From the NCBI GenBank assembly GCA_020636225.1, contig JACJYI010000006.1:82501-146500 (forward strand): 64,000 nt of DNA, in the 5' to 3' direction. Source of the DNA: Lewinellaceae bacterium. GTDB taxonomy: Bacteria; Bacteroidota; Bacteroidia; Chitinophagales; Saprospiraceae. The notes beneath the pieces are model-generated. The model worked only from the letters and a program-made list of their open reading frames with translations, had not been told where the DNA came from and did no database searches. Positions 17,697 through 25,921 of the stretch are shown piece after piece (within the stretch, counting starts at the first letter, position 1; each line of letters opens with the position of its first letter). A program made the position numbers and the translations under genes.

Positions 17697-18788
17697 TTAT
17701 TGCTGCGCCCGCCCCGCCAGGATGTAACTGATGCCGGCAAAGATGATATTGGGAATCCAGACACCCAATAAGGGCGAGAGGCTCTGGTTCATGGCAAAGG
17801 TGGTCGAGAATCTGGACAGGAAGATATAGATGGCGCCAACTCCGATACCGATGGCCAGGTGGAGGCCCATTCCCCCCCGCACTTTTCGGGAGGCCACTGC
17901 GACCCCGATGATGGTGAGGATGAGAATGGTAAACGGATCGGCTGTCCGGCGGTGCCGTTCAATCTCAAACTTGCGGGTGTTGCCTGCTCCCCGGCTTCGC
18001 AGCTTGTCAATGTATCTCGACAGCTCGGGAGTGGTCATCATATCCTTCTGGTCGACGTACTGGACAAAATCCGCCGGCTCGATATTAAGGAGGGTATCCA
18101 GTTCTTCTCCCATGCCGGTCACCAGGTGTTCGCCACCCAGGGAATCCAGTTCGCGGATCTCATAGCTGCGCAATCGCCAGCTCCGGGTGGCACCCATCCA
18201 TCGGGCTGACCGGGCTTTCAGGATACTGGTCAGCTGCTGCCCATTGTACTTCTCCAGGCGAACATCGATCATGGAGGAGTCCGCCTTGCGGTAGAAGTTG
18301 ATGAAGATCTTCTCTCCCGGCTTGAGAAAAAGGTGGAGATCGTTGGTCTGCCCTTTGTCATTGGTCGTCCAGATGTACTGGTACTCGAAGTCCAGGCGAG
18401 CCTTGTTGGCCAATGGGATGAAATAGTGATTGCCCATCAGGTGGCCCAGCGCGAAGACCGTTGCCCCGATCATGTATGGCCGAAGCAGGCGGCGAAAGCT
18501 CATGCCCGCATTGAACATGGAGATGATCTCGGAATTGTAGGCGAGGCGGGAGGTGAAGAAGATCACGGAGATCAGGGCGTACAGCGGCCAGAGTAAGCCG
18601 TTGATGTAGGGAAAGAAGTGGAGATAGTAGCGGTTGAGGATCTCGACAAAATCGAGGTCGTTCTTGATGAATTTGGTCAGTTTCTCACTCAGGTCAATGG
18701 CCGCGGCGATCAGGGAAAAGAGCAGGGCCGTGAACAGGAAGGTGCTCACATAGCGCTGGAGAATATATCGATCGATCCGCTTCAGCAT
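17697..18788 (-). CDS. LptF/LptG (YjgP/YjgQ) family permease
   Basis: 363 residues. Two N-terminal helices (LFTALLFSLIAAAIDLSEKL and INGLLWPLYALISVIFF), a third near residue 105, a soluble periplasmic jellyroll region, then three C-terminal helices. This is the layout of the LPS export ABC permeases LptF/LptG, which move lipopolysaccharide from the inner membrane to the LptA bridge. The start MLKRIDRYILQRY is the classic family opening. It begins three bases after the tgt stop, so it is co-transcribed. Whether it is F or G cannot be decided. Confidence 0.9.
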   Translation of the reverse strand: MLKRIDRYILQRYVSTFLFTALLFSLIAAAIDLSEKLTKFIKNDLDFVEILNRYYLHFFPYINGLLWPLYALISVIFFTSRLAYNSEIISMFNAGMSFRRLLRPYMIGATVFALGHLMGNHYFIPLANKARLDFEYQYIWTTNDKGQTNDLHLFLKPGEKIFINFYRKADSSMIDVRLEKYNGQQLTSILKARSARWMGATRSWRLRSYEIRELDSLGGEHLVTGMGEELDTLLNIEPADFVQYVDQKDMMTTPELSRYIDKLRSRGAGNTRKFEIERHRRTADPFTILILTIIGVAVASRKVRGGMGLHLAIGIGVGAIYIFLSRFSTTFAMNQSLSPLLGVWIPNIIFAGISYILAGRAQQ

Positions 18789-18791
18789 GAT

Positions 18792-19919
18792 CTAGAGCCG
18801 TTGAGTGAGCCGGGGAAGAAGGTCGTCCTTCCAGGGGGTGAACGTTCCTTCCAGGATATGTCGTCGGGCCTCGCCCACCAGCCAAAGATAAAAGCTGAGG
18901 TTGTGTTGGGTAGCCAGCATGCCACCGAGGATCTCACCGCTGTGGATGAGGTGCCGCAGGTAGGCCTTGGTGGTTTCCCGACTTGCCGGGCACGGTCCAT
19001 CTGGATCCACGGGTGAAAAATCGTCTGCCCACTTCTTATTCTTGATGTTGATGATCCCGTTTCGGGTGAAGAGCAGGCCGTGCCGGGCATTGCGGGTGGG
19101 CATGACACAATCGAACATGTCGATCCCCAGTCCGATGCAGGTGAGGATGTTCTCCGGGGTACCGACACCCATCAGGTAGCGGGGTCGATCGGTGGGGAGG
19201 ACAGGGGTGACCAGTTCGGTCATCCGGTACATTTCCTCTGCCGGTTCGCCGACAGACAGGCCGCCGATGGCGATGCCGGGGGCATCCTGGGCGGCCATGA
19301 ATTCGGCGGAGGCCAATCGGAGGTCATGGTAGGTGCTTCCCTGGATGATGGGAAAGAGGAATTGACGATGCCCGTACCTGGGTTCGGTTTTTTCCATGTG
19401 TGTCTTGCACCGGGTCCACCACCGATGGGTCAGCTCCATGGAGTCTTTGGCATACCGATAGTCGGATGGGTAGGGAGGGCATTCGTCAAAGGCCATGATG
19501 ATATCGGCGCCGATCACCCGTTGAATGTCCATGGCGGACTCCGGGGTGAACAGATGCCGTGATCCGTCAATATGGGACTGGAAGACGACCCCGTTCTCGT
19601 TGATCTTGCGCGACCGGGCCAGAGAGTAGACCTGATAGCCACCACTGTCGGTGAGCATGGGTCGATCCCACCCGATAAAGTGGTGCAATCCTCCGGCGGC
19701 TTCCAGCACGTCCAATCCGGGGCGGAGGTAGAGGTGATAGGTGTTGCCGAGAATGATCTGGGCCCGGACGATATCCCGCAACTGGTCCTGGGCAATGGCC
19801 TTTACAGTGCCAACTGTACCGACGGGCATGAAAATGGGCGTCTGGATCTCACCGTGGTCGGTCTGGATCAGCCCAGCTCTGGCAGAGGAACCCGGATCTG
19901 TGGATTGCAGGGTAAACAT
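18792..19919 (-). CDS. tgt: Queuine tRNA-ribosyltransferase with altered zinc site
   Basis: 375 residues from the ATG at 19919. Exchanges guanine 34 for preQ1 in tRNAs with GUN anticodons. Catalytic features are intact: LTDSGGYQVYSLA, DECPPYP, IGGLSVGEP and the nucleophile Asp in MFDCVMPTRNARHG. The usual zinc motif CxCxxC...H near residues 302-333 reads GPCPAS, so two of three cysteines are replaced while the His (TQHN) remains. The promoter element TACCTTTG ends six bases before the ATG. An LptF/G-type gene follows in the same operon. Confidence 0.95.
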   Translation of the reverse strand: MFTLQSTDPGSSARAGLIQTDHGEIQTPIFMPVGTVGTVKAIAQDQLRDIVRAQIILGNTYHLYLRPGLDVLEAAGGLHHFIGWDRPMLTDSGGYQVYSLARSRKINENGVVFQSHIDGSRHLFTPESAMDIQRVIGADIIMAFDECPPYPSDYRYAKDSMELTHRWWTRCKTHMEKTEPRYGHRQFLFPIIQGSTYHDLRLASAEFMAAQDAPGIAIGGLSVGEPAEEMYRMTELVTPVLPTDRPRYLMGVGTPENILTCIGLGIDMFDCVMPTRNARHGLLFTRNGIINIKNKKWADDFSPVDPDGPCPASRETTKAYLRHLIHSGEILGGMLATQHNLSFYLWLVGEARRHILEGTFTPWKDDLLPRLTQRL

Positions 19920-19925
19920 GGAGGG

Positions 19926-19933
19926 CAAAGGTA
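19926..19933 (-). promoter_or_regulatory. -7 promoter element directly before tgt
   Basis: On the minus strand TACCTTTG, CCCTCC, then ATG. The six-base gap implies a leaderless or nearly leaderless transcript. Confidence 0.6.
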
Positions 19934-19966
19934 GGCCGAAAAGGGAAGATAGCGGACAGGAAGTGC

Positions 19967-21379
19967 CTAACCGTGTGCCTCGCGATGACCGCGAGTAGCG
20001 TCCGGGGCCAGGCGCTTGAGGTGGACGAGGAAGGCTTGCAGGCCCGGGCCGCTGGCGGCTTCATCCGATGCCGGCAAGTGGGCCACCATCTTTTCAAGGG
20101 TCGCCCGGGTGATCTTCATTTCAATGAAGGCGGCCAGGGTGTATTGCCAGTAGAGATAGGGGTGACTTCCCGTTCGATCGACATATTCGGTCTCTCGCTG
20201 GACCAGGCGGTATTTCCGGGCCAGTCGGACCAACCTGGCAGTCTTGTCCCGGTGAAGCAGGATATCGAAGAAAACGGTAAAGAAGAGGTGCCAGCGGTGG
20301 TCAAAGATCTCCTGGCTGTAGGCCCGAAGGAAGGATTCGGCATAATTCTCGGCATTGGCCAGGAGACCATTGGCATGGAGGGCACGGAGATAGAAGGAAA
20401 CGAACACCAGACGGTTGTGAAAGGAAATGCTGGTCTTGAGCTCGGGATAGGCCTTGCGCATGACGGCCAGGGCCTGTTCATGCAGGTGCTGGCGGAGCAG
20501 CACGCCACTCAGGGTGTTGACGTAGTGGATATAGTCGGTGTTCTTTTCGCGTATGGAGAGGTAGCCATACCAGATGGCCTGATCGTATTCACCGCAGAAA
20601 TTGTGCAGCAGCAGTCGGTTGCTGTAATAGTTGATCAATAATCGTCGGGAGTAATAGACCCCCTGGGAGAGGAGCTTGTCGTATCGGTCGAATTTCTCCC
20701 TCAACGGCTCAAACTGTTTGTAGTTGAAGTACAGGAAGGTCAGGCGAACCAGGGCCATATAGCGATTGGCCCCATCGATCTGGTCATCGGTGAAGACATC
20801 GGTCAGCCATCGTTCCCACTGGATGGATTCGGCCGGGCTACCGGCGTATTGCTTGACGATATCCTGGGTAGCATAATGGATCTTGTCTCCGATATCGCGT
20901 GAATGATCATAGTGTGCCCGATGGGTACGCAGGAACTCATCCACTTCGATGTGCTGGCGATAGCGCATGCGGATGAGGAGGAAGTGGCGGTATTGCCGGG
21001 CCAGTTCGTAGATCTTGGAGAAGTTGTAGCTGCGGTGGTCTGTATCCTTGAGGATGCGGGACAGCTGTCGCTCCTCTTCGGGTTGGATGCCATCCGTGGC
21101 GATCTGTTCTTCCAGATGGACCAGGAGCCTGAACTGGTGATCGACATCGATGGTAGCCAATCGTTCTCCCACCCAGGAGATGATATAGGAGTACTTGCGC
21201 TTGTCGATGGATTCGTCAAACGGCAGGGGATGGTGGATCAGGCGGCTGTTGTGGTCCAGCCGTTCCAGGATGGCGATCTTCTCCGGGTCGGTGAACTGAT
21301 GAATGGTGACCAGCCAACCCGTTTCATGGGGCAGGAGGCCTTCAGCAAATTCCTGGAACTTCCGGAGCTTCTGTTTCAC
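19967..21379 (-). CDS. Helical-repeat protein of unknown function
   Basis: 470 residues with a GTG start at 21379. Almost wholly alpha-helical, with repeated amphipathic pairs such as YMALVRLTFLYFNYKQFEPLREKF, YYSRRLLINYYSNRLLLHNFCGEYDQA and FHNRLVFVSFYLRALHANGLLANAENYAESFL. This is consistent with a TPR-like scaffold. No signal peptide, membrane helix or catalytic motif is seen, so it is probably cytoplasmic. It lies 42 bases after the FabG-like gene on the same strand. I do not recognise the family. Confidence 0.75.
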   Translation of the reverse strand: MKQKLRKFQEFAEGLLPHETGWLVTIHQFTDPEKIAILERLDHNSRLIHHPLPFDESIDKRKYSYIISWVGERLATIDVDHQFRLLVHLEEQIATDGIQPEEERQLSRILKDTDHRSYNFSKIYELARQYRHFLLIRMRYRQHIEVDEFLRTHRAHYDHSRDIGDKIHYATQDIVKQYAGSPAESIQWERWLTDVFTDDQIDGANRYMALVRLTFLYFNYKQFEPLREKFDRYDKLLSQGVYYSRRLLINYYSNRLLLHNFCGEYDQAIWYGYLSIREKNTDYIHYVNTLSGVLLRQHLHEQALAVMRKAYPELKTSISFHNRLVFVSFYLRALHANGLLANAENYAESFLRAYSQEIFDHRWHLFFTVFFDILLHRDKTARLVRLARKYRLVQRETEYVDRTGSHPYLYWQYTLAAFIEMKITRATLEKMVAHLPASDEAASGPGLQAFLVHLKRLAPDATRGHREAHG

Positions 21380-21421
21380 CAGCGGAAATTACAGAATATC
21401 CTGCTGAGGAGGACATTCGGG

Positions 21422-22165
21422 TCAGAGGGACAATCCACCGTCGACGCTGATGACCGCACCATTGATGAAGCTGGCTTCCGACGAGGCCAGGAAGAGATAG
21501 GTGTTGGCCAGCTCTTCGACCGTGCCCAGACGCTGAAGCGGCGTGCGGCTGGTCAGGTTTTCCAGAACCTTTTCCGGAATGGTATCCATCATCTCGGTGT
21601 GGATGAACCCTGGTGCCACGGCATTGGAGGTGATGCCCTTCCGGCCGAATTCGCGAGCCCAGACCTTTGACATGCCGATGACACCGGCTTTGGTTGCCGC
21701 ATAATTGGTTTGGCCAAAGTTGCCGGTCAGGCCGACGACCGATGAGGCGTTGATGATGCGGCCGTATTGGTTGGCCTCCATGTAGGGCACAACGGCCTGG
21801 GTACAATTGAAGACCCCGGTGAGGTTGACCCCGATGACCAGGTCCCATTGTTCGCGGGTCATCTTTTTCAGGCTGGCATCCCGGGTGATGCCGGCATTAT
21901 TGATGAGGATATCGATCCGGCCGAAGTCAGCCTGGACGGCCGCAGCGGCCGCTGTGACCTGGTCGGCATCCATGGTATTGACCGGATAGAAGAGGGCCTT
22001 ACCCCCGGCGTTTTGGATCTCATCGACAACTGCTTTCGCTTTATCGGCATTGACATCCCAGATGGCGACCATGGCTCCTTCCTGGGCAAAGCGGATCGCT
22101 GTTGCCTTGCCGATTCCCATGGCGCCACCGGTGATGATGGCGACATTATTCTCCAGACGTTTCAT
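21422..22165 (-). CDS. fabG: SDR-family 3-oxoacyl-ACP / acetoacetyl-CoA reductase
   Basis: 247 residues. The Rossmann start is ITGGAMGIGKA. The family NNAGITRDASLKKMT and catalytic SASSV...NYAATKAG (Tyr-x-x-x-Lys) are intact, and it ends with GGAVISVDGGLSL. Reduces a 3-oxoacyl thioester with NADPH. The location beside phasin/phaE/phaC suggests it could supply (R)-3-hydroxyacyl-CoA for polyester synthesis, but a fatty-acid role is equally possible. A second, clearly PhaB-like reductase is at 33667. TAGATTTG lies about 22 bases upstream. Confidence 0.9.
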   Translation of the reverse strand: MKRLENNVAIITGGAMGIGKATAIRFAQEGAMVAIWDVNADKAKAVVDEIQNAGGKALFYPVNTMDADQVTAAAAAVQADFGRIDILINNAGITRDASLKKMTREQWDLVIGVNLTGVFNCTQAVVPYMEANQYGRIINASSVVGLTGNFGQTNYAATKAGVIGMSKVWAREFGRKGITSNAVAPGFIHTEMMDTIPEKVLENLTSRTPLQRLGTVEELANTYLFLASSEASFINGAVISVDGGLSL

Positions 22166-22187
22166 GTTGATTGGATTTGTGTGACGA

Positions 22188-22195
22188 CAAATCTA
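22188..22195 (-). promoter_or_regulatory. -7 promoter element of the FabG-like gene
   Basis: Minus-strand TAGATTTG, 22 bases before the ATG; matches TAnnTTTG. Confidence 0.5.
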
Positions 22196-22576
22196 ACCGG
22201 TGGACCATCGGGAAGACGGAATGTTCAGGATTAGAACTGGTATGACAAAATAAGATAAAGATGTCATATTATAATGTAAATTATAGATAATCAGTATGAT
22301 ATGATGATATTATTTGGTCAGGACAAAGTCATTTGCAAGGTCATTTTTATCTCAATCATGCCCTGTGACCAGCAATTTTTGTGCAGGACCTGGAAAATAT
22401 ATGCTAGATGGTGATCATCAATACATGATTTTCAGGATAATTGAATTTTAAGTCATTATGCGTCAATATGAATTAACTAACTATAATTCAACTATATATG
22501 AAAATATTTGTTTAAAATTATCAATAGTCATACATATATTACTTCAATGCAGCTTCTCATCCCTGTTCCGAGCCAG
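22196..22576. other. AT-rich non-coding stretch between fabG and the phasin-like gene
   Basis: About 380 bases with markedly lower GC than the flanking genes, especially 22245-22330 and 22440-22550, rich in TA and ATA steps. A frame is open over its last part but has no coding character. It probably carries regulatory DNA for the divergent fabG and phasin/phaE/phaC units. No clear operator or RNA fold was found. Confidence 0.5.
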
Positions 22577-22584
22577 TACCTTTG
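22577..22584 (+). promoter_or_regulatory. -7 promoter element of the phasin-like/PHA genes
   Basis: TACCTTTG, 17 bases before the ATG at 22602; matches TAnnTTTG. Confidence 0.55.
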
Positions 22585-22601
22585 CACAAAGGAAAAGAAC
22601 C

Positions 22602-23060
22602 ATGAAGACCACAACGAAAAAAAATCCGACCATGAAAACCCCGAATTTCCCATTTGAGATCCTGGTAGAGAACCAGACCAAGTTGGTAGACACCATTACC
22701 CACAACACCCAGAAAGTCATGGATATCTTCAAAATGGAAGATACCTGGACCAAGAAGGGCAAGGAATTGTTCGAAGCATTCATGAAAGAGCAGAAGCAAC
22801 TGATGGAAGCGGCCACCAAGCCTGAGGTCATGGACAAAGGTTTCGAAGGTGTTGCTGAGCAGTGGACCAAGGCCATGGAGATGCAGATGAACTATGCCAA
22901 CAAGACGATGGAATTCTATCGCGAGGCGATCACGGCTGCCAACACGCCAAAGGCTGACAATCCGTTTGCCAAGATGTTCGACATCTACAATGAGAACATG
23001 AATGCCATGGTGGAAACCACCAGGAAGAATATGGATGCGTTCCGCTCCATGTGGAACTAG
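22602..23060 (+). CDS. Phasin-like PHA granule-associated protein
   Basis: 152 residues from the ATG at 22602, just after a promoter element; an upstream in-frame ATG lies in AT-rich non-coding sequence. The protein is all helix, Lys/Glu/Met rich, with no Cys. Segments FEILVENQTKLVDTITHNTQKVM, AEQWTKAMEMQMNYANKTMEFY and IYNENMNAMVETTRKNMDAF form amphipathic helices like those of phasins, which coat polyhydroxyalkanoate granules. The assignment rests mainly on the helix pattern and on the following phaE and phaC. Confidence 0.75.
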   Translation: MKTTTKKNPTMKTPNFPFEILVENQTKLVDTITHNTQKVMDIFKMEDTWTKKGKELFEAFMKEQKQLMEAATKPEVMDKGFEGVAEQWTKAMEMQMNYANKTMEFYREAITAANTPKADNPFAKMFDIYNENMNAMVETTRKNMDAFRSMWN

Positions 23061-23111
23061 TCTGACGCGGGACCACAGATCGTTTTTACCAACTCCTTAA
23101 AACCCCCGATC

Positions 23112-24659
23112 ATGAATTGGATGGACTTCAACAAGACAGGTGATTTCTGGAAGGCCTGGCAGGATTCTGTCAGTAACATGACTGGCCAGACCCGTAAGCC
23201 GGCCGATCCGGTCGCCGAATGGTGGAACCAGCAGGAGCGTTTCTGGAAGGAAGCCATGGAGAAGACAACCGGCATGTTGGGCAATCAGCCCGAGCTGGCC
23301 AAGCAGTGGCAGGAAATGCAAAGTGCCTTCATGAAGCAATGGATGGACATGGCGCAGAACTCCATGAAGCAGAACAACACCATGGGCTCGGGTTCAATGG
23401 ATATGTGGAAACAGTTTGCCGAACGGACAGAAAGCTGGTATGCGGATGCCTTCAAGAACAAGTTGCCCGAGCAACTTCGCCCGCACTTCCAAACCTACAT
23501 GGACATGTACAAGATGTTCACCACACAATGGGAGAACATTCAGGGCATGATCAAGAATGGTCTGGTAGAGCCGAAGATGATCTGGCAGATGGTCGATCCG
23601 GTACAGTATGCCGAGGCTGTCGGTAAGGTGATGAGCTTCAAGCCGATGACCGATCTGGACGAGGTGACTCGTCAGGCCAATCGTTTCTTTGAGCAGATGC
23701 GTGCTGCTGCGCTCAAGTTGTTCCCTGCTGCTGAAGAGCAGATGCTGGAAATGACGGAAGCCTATCAGAACTGGTCCGGTCAGCAGACCGATCAGTTCAT
23801 GCCCTTCCTGAACAGTATCCAGCAGGTGATGAGGCAGAACCTGGAGCCATACTTCCATATCAGTGGCGATGATACCCAGACAGAGGTTCTTCGTTCATTG
23901 AAGGAGATGCAGTTCTCCTATCTCGCATACCTGCATCACACGGCAAGGTTGCAGAAGATGGTCCTGGATGCCGGGGCCAGAGTTCTGCCTGCCATGATGC
24001 AGGAGGCTCGCGAGTCGTTCAAGACCTCACATGAAGTGCCTTCGTTTGATGAATTCTTCAAGAGCTACATGGATCGCCTGGAGAATGCCATTCTCGACAC
24101 CATGCATAGCGAGGAATACACGGAGGTGCAGAATGCAGTGCTGAGCAGCGGATCGAAATCCAAGATGATCTATGACGAGATGCTGGAAAAGATCCTTCAG
24201 GACTGGCCATTCATGACCAAGCGTGAGGCAGATGACCTGGCAAAGGATACCACTGAATTGCGTCGGAAGGTCCGTGAGTTGGAAGCCCGACTGAGCGCCA
24301 TGACCACACCAGTCAATGGTGGAGCGGTCACCGTCAGGGAGGAGCGTATCACCACACCCAAAGCTGCTGCGACCAAGACGGCTGCCAGCGAAGTAAAGGG
24401 TGCTGATCGTCTGATCAACCTGGTTGGGAAAGCGGCCAAAGGCGAAGTGGATGATCTGAAGGAGATCAAGGGAGTCGGTGCCAAGTTGGAGACCATGCTT
24501 CATGATACCGGGATCACTTCCTATGCACAGATCGCCAAAATGAATGACGAGGCTTATCAGCTGATTGATGAGCTGATCCCTGCTTTCAAAGGGCGCGCCA
24601 AGCGGGATGACTGGGCCTCACAGGCCAGGATGCTGATCAAATCGAAGGCTCTGGTCTAA
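23112..24659 (+). CDS. phaE: PHA synthase subunit PhaE with C-terminal helix-hairpin-helix domain
   Basis: 515 residues. Residues 1-400 are helical and Trp/Met rich with PhaE-type features: repeated FWKAWQD, a YLHHTARLQ segment, FDEFFKSYMDRLENAILDTMHSEEY and the closing coiled coil ELRRKVRELEARL. PhaE partners PhaC in class III PHA synthases. Typical PhaE is about 360 residues. Here an Ala/Lys linker leads to an added domain at about 447-508 starting DDLKEIKGVGAKLETMLHDTG, a helix-hairpin-helix often seen in nucleic-acid or protein-binding tails. It is 51 bases after the phasin-like gene and 100 bases before phaC. Confidence 0.85.
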   Translation: MNWMDFNKTGDFWKAWQDSVSNMTGQTRKPADPVAEWWNQQERFWKEAMEKTTGMLGNQPELAKQWQEMQSAFMKQWMDMAQNSMKQNNTMGSGSMDMWKQFAERTESWYADAFKNKLPEQLRPHFQTYMDMYKMFTTQWENIQGMIKNGLVEPKMIWQMVDPVQYAEAVGKVMSFKPMTDLDEVTRQANRFFEQMRAAALKLFPAAEEQMLEMTEAYQNWSGQQTDQFMPFLNSIQQVMRQNLEPYFHISGDDTQTEVLRSLKEMQFSYLAYLHHTARLQKMVLDAGARVLPAMMQEARESFKTSHEVPSFDEFFKSYMDRLENAILDTMHSEEYTEVQNAVLSSGSKSKMIYDEMLEKILQDWPFMTKREADDLAKDTTELRRKVRELEARLSAMTTPVNGGAVTVREERITTPKAAATKTAASEVKGADRLINLVGKAAKGEVDDLKEIKGVGAKLETMLHDTGITSYAQIAKMNDEAYQLIDELIPAFKGRAKRDDWASQARMLIKSKALV

Positions 24660-24673
24660 ACGAATCCAGGTCG

Positions 24674-24759
24674 ACGTAGCCTCCTGCTTTCAGGTCATTG
24701 ACCTGGTACCCAAAGGAGGCTACGTTACCTGTTATTTTCTTATTTAAAGTGATGTAACG
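24674..24759 (+). promoter_or_regulatory. Nested hairpin between phaE and phaC
   Basis: Outer stem ACGTAGCCTCC (24674-24684) / GGAGGCTACGT (24715-24725) encloses an inner CAGGTCA/TGACCTG hairpin (about 24691-24705). A T-rich tract follows at 24731-24745. CGTTAC at 24723-24728 can instead pair with GTAACG at 24754-24759, immediately before the phaC ATG. This could be an attenuator, an RNA-processing site or a translation switch. Confidence 0.55.
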
Positions 24760-25806
24760 ATGTCAAACTGGACGGATAACATTGTCGAAAAGGTCAATAC
24801 CGCAGCGGATGCGATCAAGAATATCGGGGACATCAATGAGGTAGATGTCGCCACTGCACCTCGTGAAGTGGTTTGGGAATCGGGCAAGGTGAAATTGTTT
24901 CACTTCACCCGCGAAGACAAGCCAAAAGCGAAGACGCCGGTGATCATCAGCTATGCCCTGGTGAACCGATGGGCGATGATGGACCTGCAGCCCGACCGCA
25001 GTTTTATTCGCAAGCTGATCTCCGAGGGAATCGATGTATATGTGATCGACTGGGGGTATCCTACCCGCACGGATCGGTACAAATCCATGGAGGATTATAT
25101 CCTGGGTGACCTGAATGCCTGTGTGGACTATGTCCGCCAGGCCCACGGAATCGACAAGGTAAACCTGCTCGGTGTCTGTCAGGGGGGGACCTTCAGCCTG
25201 ATCTACAGTGCCCTGAACCCGGACAAGATCAAGAACCTGATCACCCTGGTCACCCCGGTGGAGTTTGCCGACAACGATGGCCTGCTCTTCAAGTGGTCGC
25301 GTGACATGGATGTGGACACCATGGTGGAATCTTTTGGTGGACTGGTGCCTGGTGATTTCCTGAACTTCGGTTTCGATCTCCTGAAGCCGATGAACAAGAT
25401 GCGCAAGTACTATGGCTTCAATGACGTGGCCAAGAACAAGTCGAGCCTGATGAACTTCCTGCGCATGGAGAAGTGGGTGTCAGATTCACCTGCCCAGGCC
25501 GGCGAAACCTACCGCAAATTCATCAAGGACCTCTACCAGCAGAACAAGCTGGCCGAAGGAACCTTCGAACTGGGAGGAAAGACTGTTGATCTGAAGCAGA
25601 TCACCATGCCGGTCCTGACCATCTATGCCAAGGACGATCATATCGTTCCCCCGGACAGCACCCGGCCGATCAATGACCTGGTGGCTTCAAGGGATAAGGA
25701 GCTGATGGAATTCCCGGGTGGACACATCGGTGTCTTCGTCGGCAGTCGGTCCCAGAAGATGCTGACCCCGGCAGTTGCCCAGTGGCTGATCGACCGGGAC
25801 AAGTAA
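24760..25806 (+). CDS. phaC: Class III poly(3-hydroxyalkanoate) synthase subunit PhaC
   Basis: 348 residues, the length of class III PhaC. Polymerises 3-hydroxyacyl-CoA into polyester on the granule surface. The lipase-like box with catalytic cysteine reads LGVCQGGTFSLI. The family motifs YALVNRWAMMDLQPDRS and VIDWGYPTRTDRYKSMEDY, the Asp in YAKDDHIVPP and the His in GGHIGVFVG complete the Cys-Asp-His triad. It acts with the PhaE encoded just upstream. A strong terminator follows. Confidence 0.96.
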   Translation: MSNWTDNIVEKVNTAADAIKNIGDINEVDVATAPREVVWESGKVKLFHFTREDKPKAKTPVIISYALVNRWAMMDLQPDRSFIRKLISEGIDVYVIDWGYPTRTDRYKSMEDYILGDLNACVDYVRQAHGIDKVNLLGVCQGGTFSLIYSALNPDKIKNLITLVTPVEFADNDGLLFKWSRDMDVDTMVESFGGLVPGDFLNFGFDLLKPMNKMRKYYGFNDVAKNKSSLMNFLRMEKWVSDSPAQAGETYRKFIKDLYQQNKLAEGTFELGGKTVDLKQITMPVLTIYAKDDHIVPPDSTRPINDLVASRDKELMEFPGGHIGVFVGSRSQKMLTPAVAQWLIDRDK

Positions 25807-25851
25807 GGAAAGCAAGACGTTTTTATACGCATTTGGTTTGGTTGAATAGTT

Positions 25852-25880
25852 AGCGCCTCCTTCGGGAGGCGCTTTTTTTT
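25852..25880 (+). terminator. phaC intrinsic terminator
   Basis: AGCGCCTCC-TTCG-GGAGGCGCT with an eight-T run; a textbook tetraloop terminator. Confidence 0.93.
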
Positions 25881-25921
25881 ACTCCATCCAAATGCACCTG
25901 TTATTGATGTCCAACGGCTGT

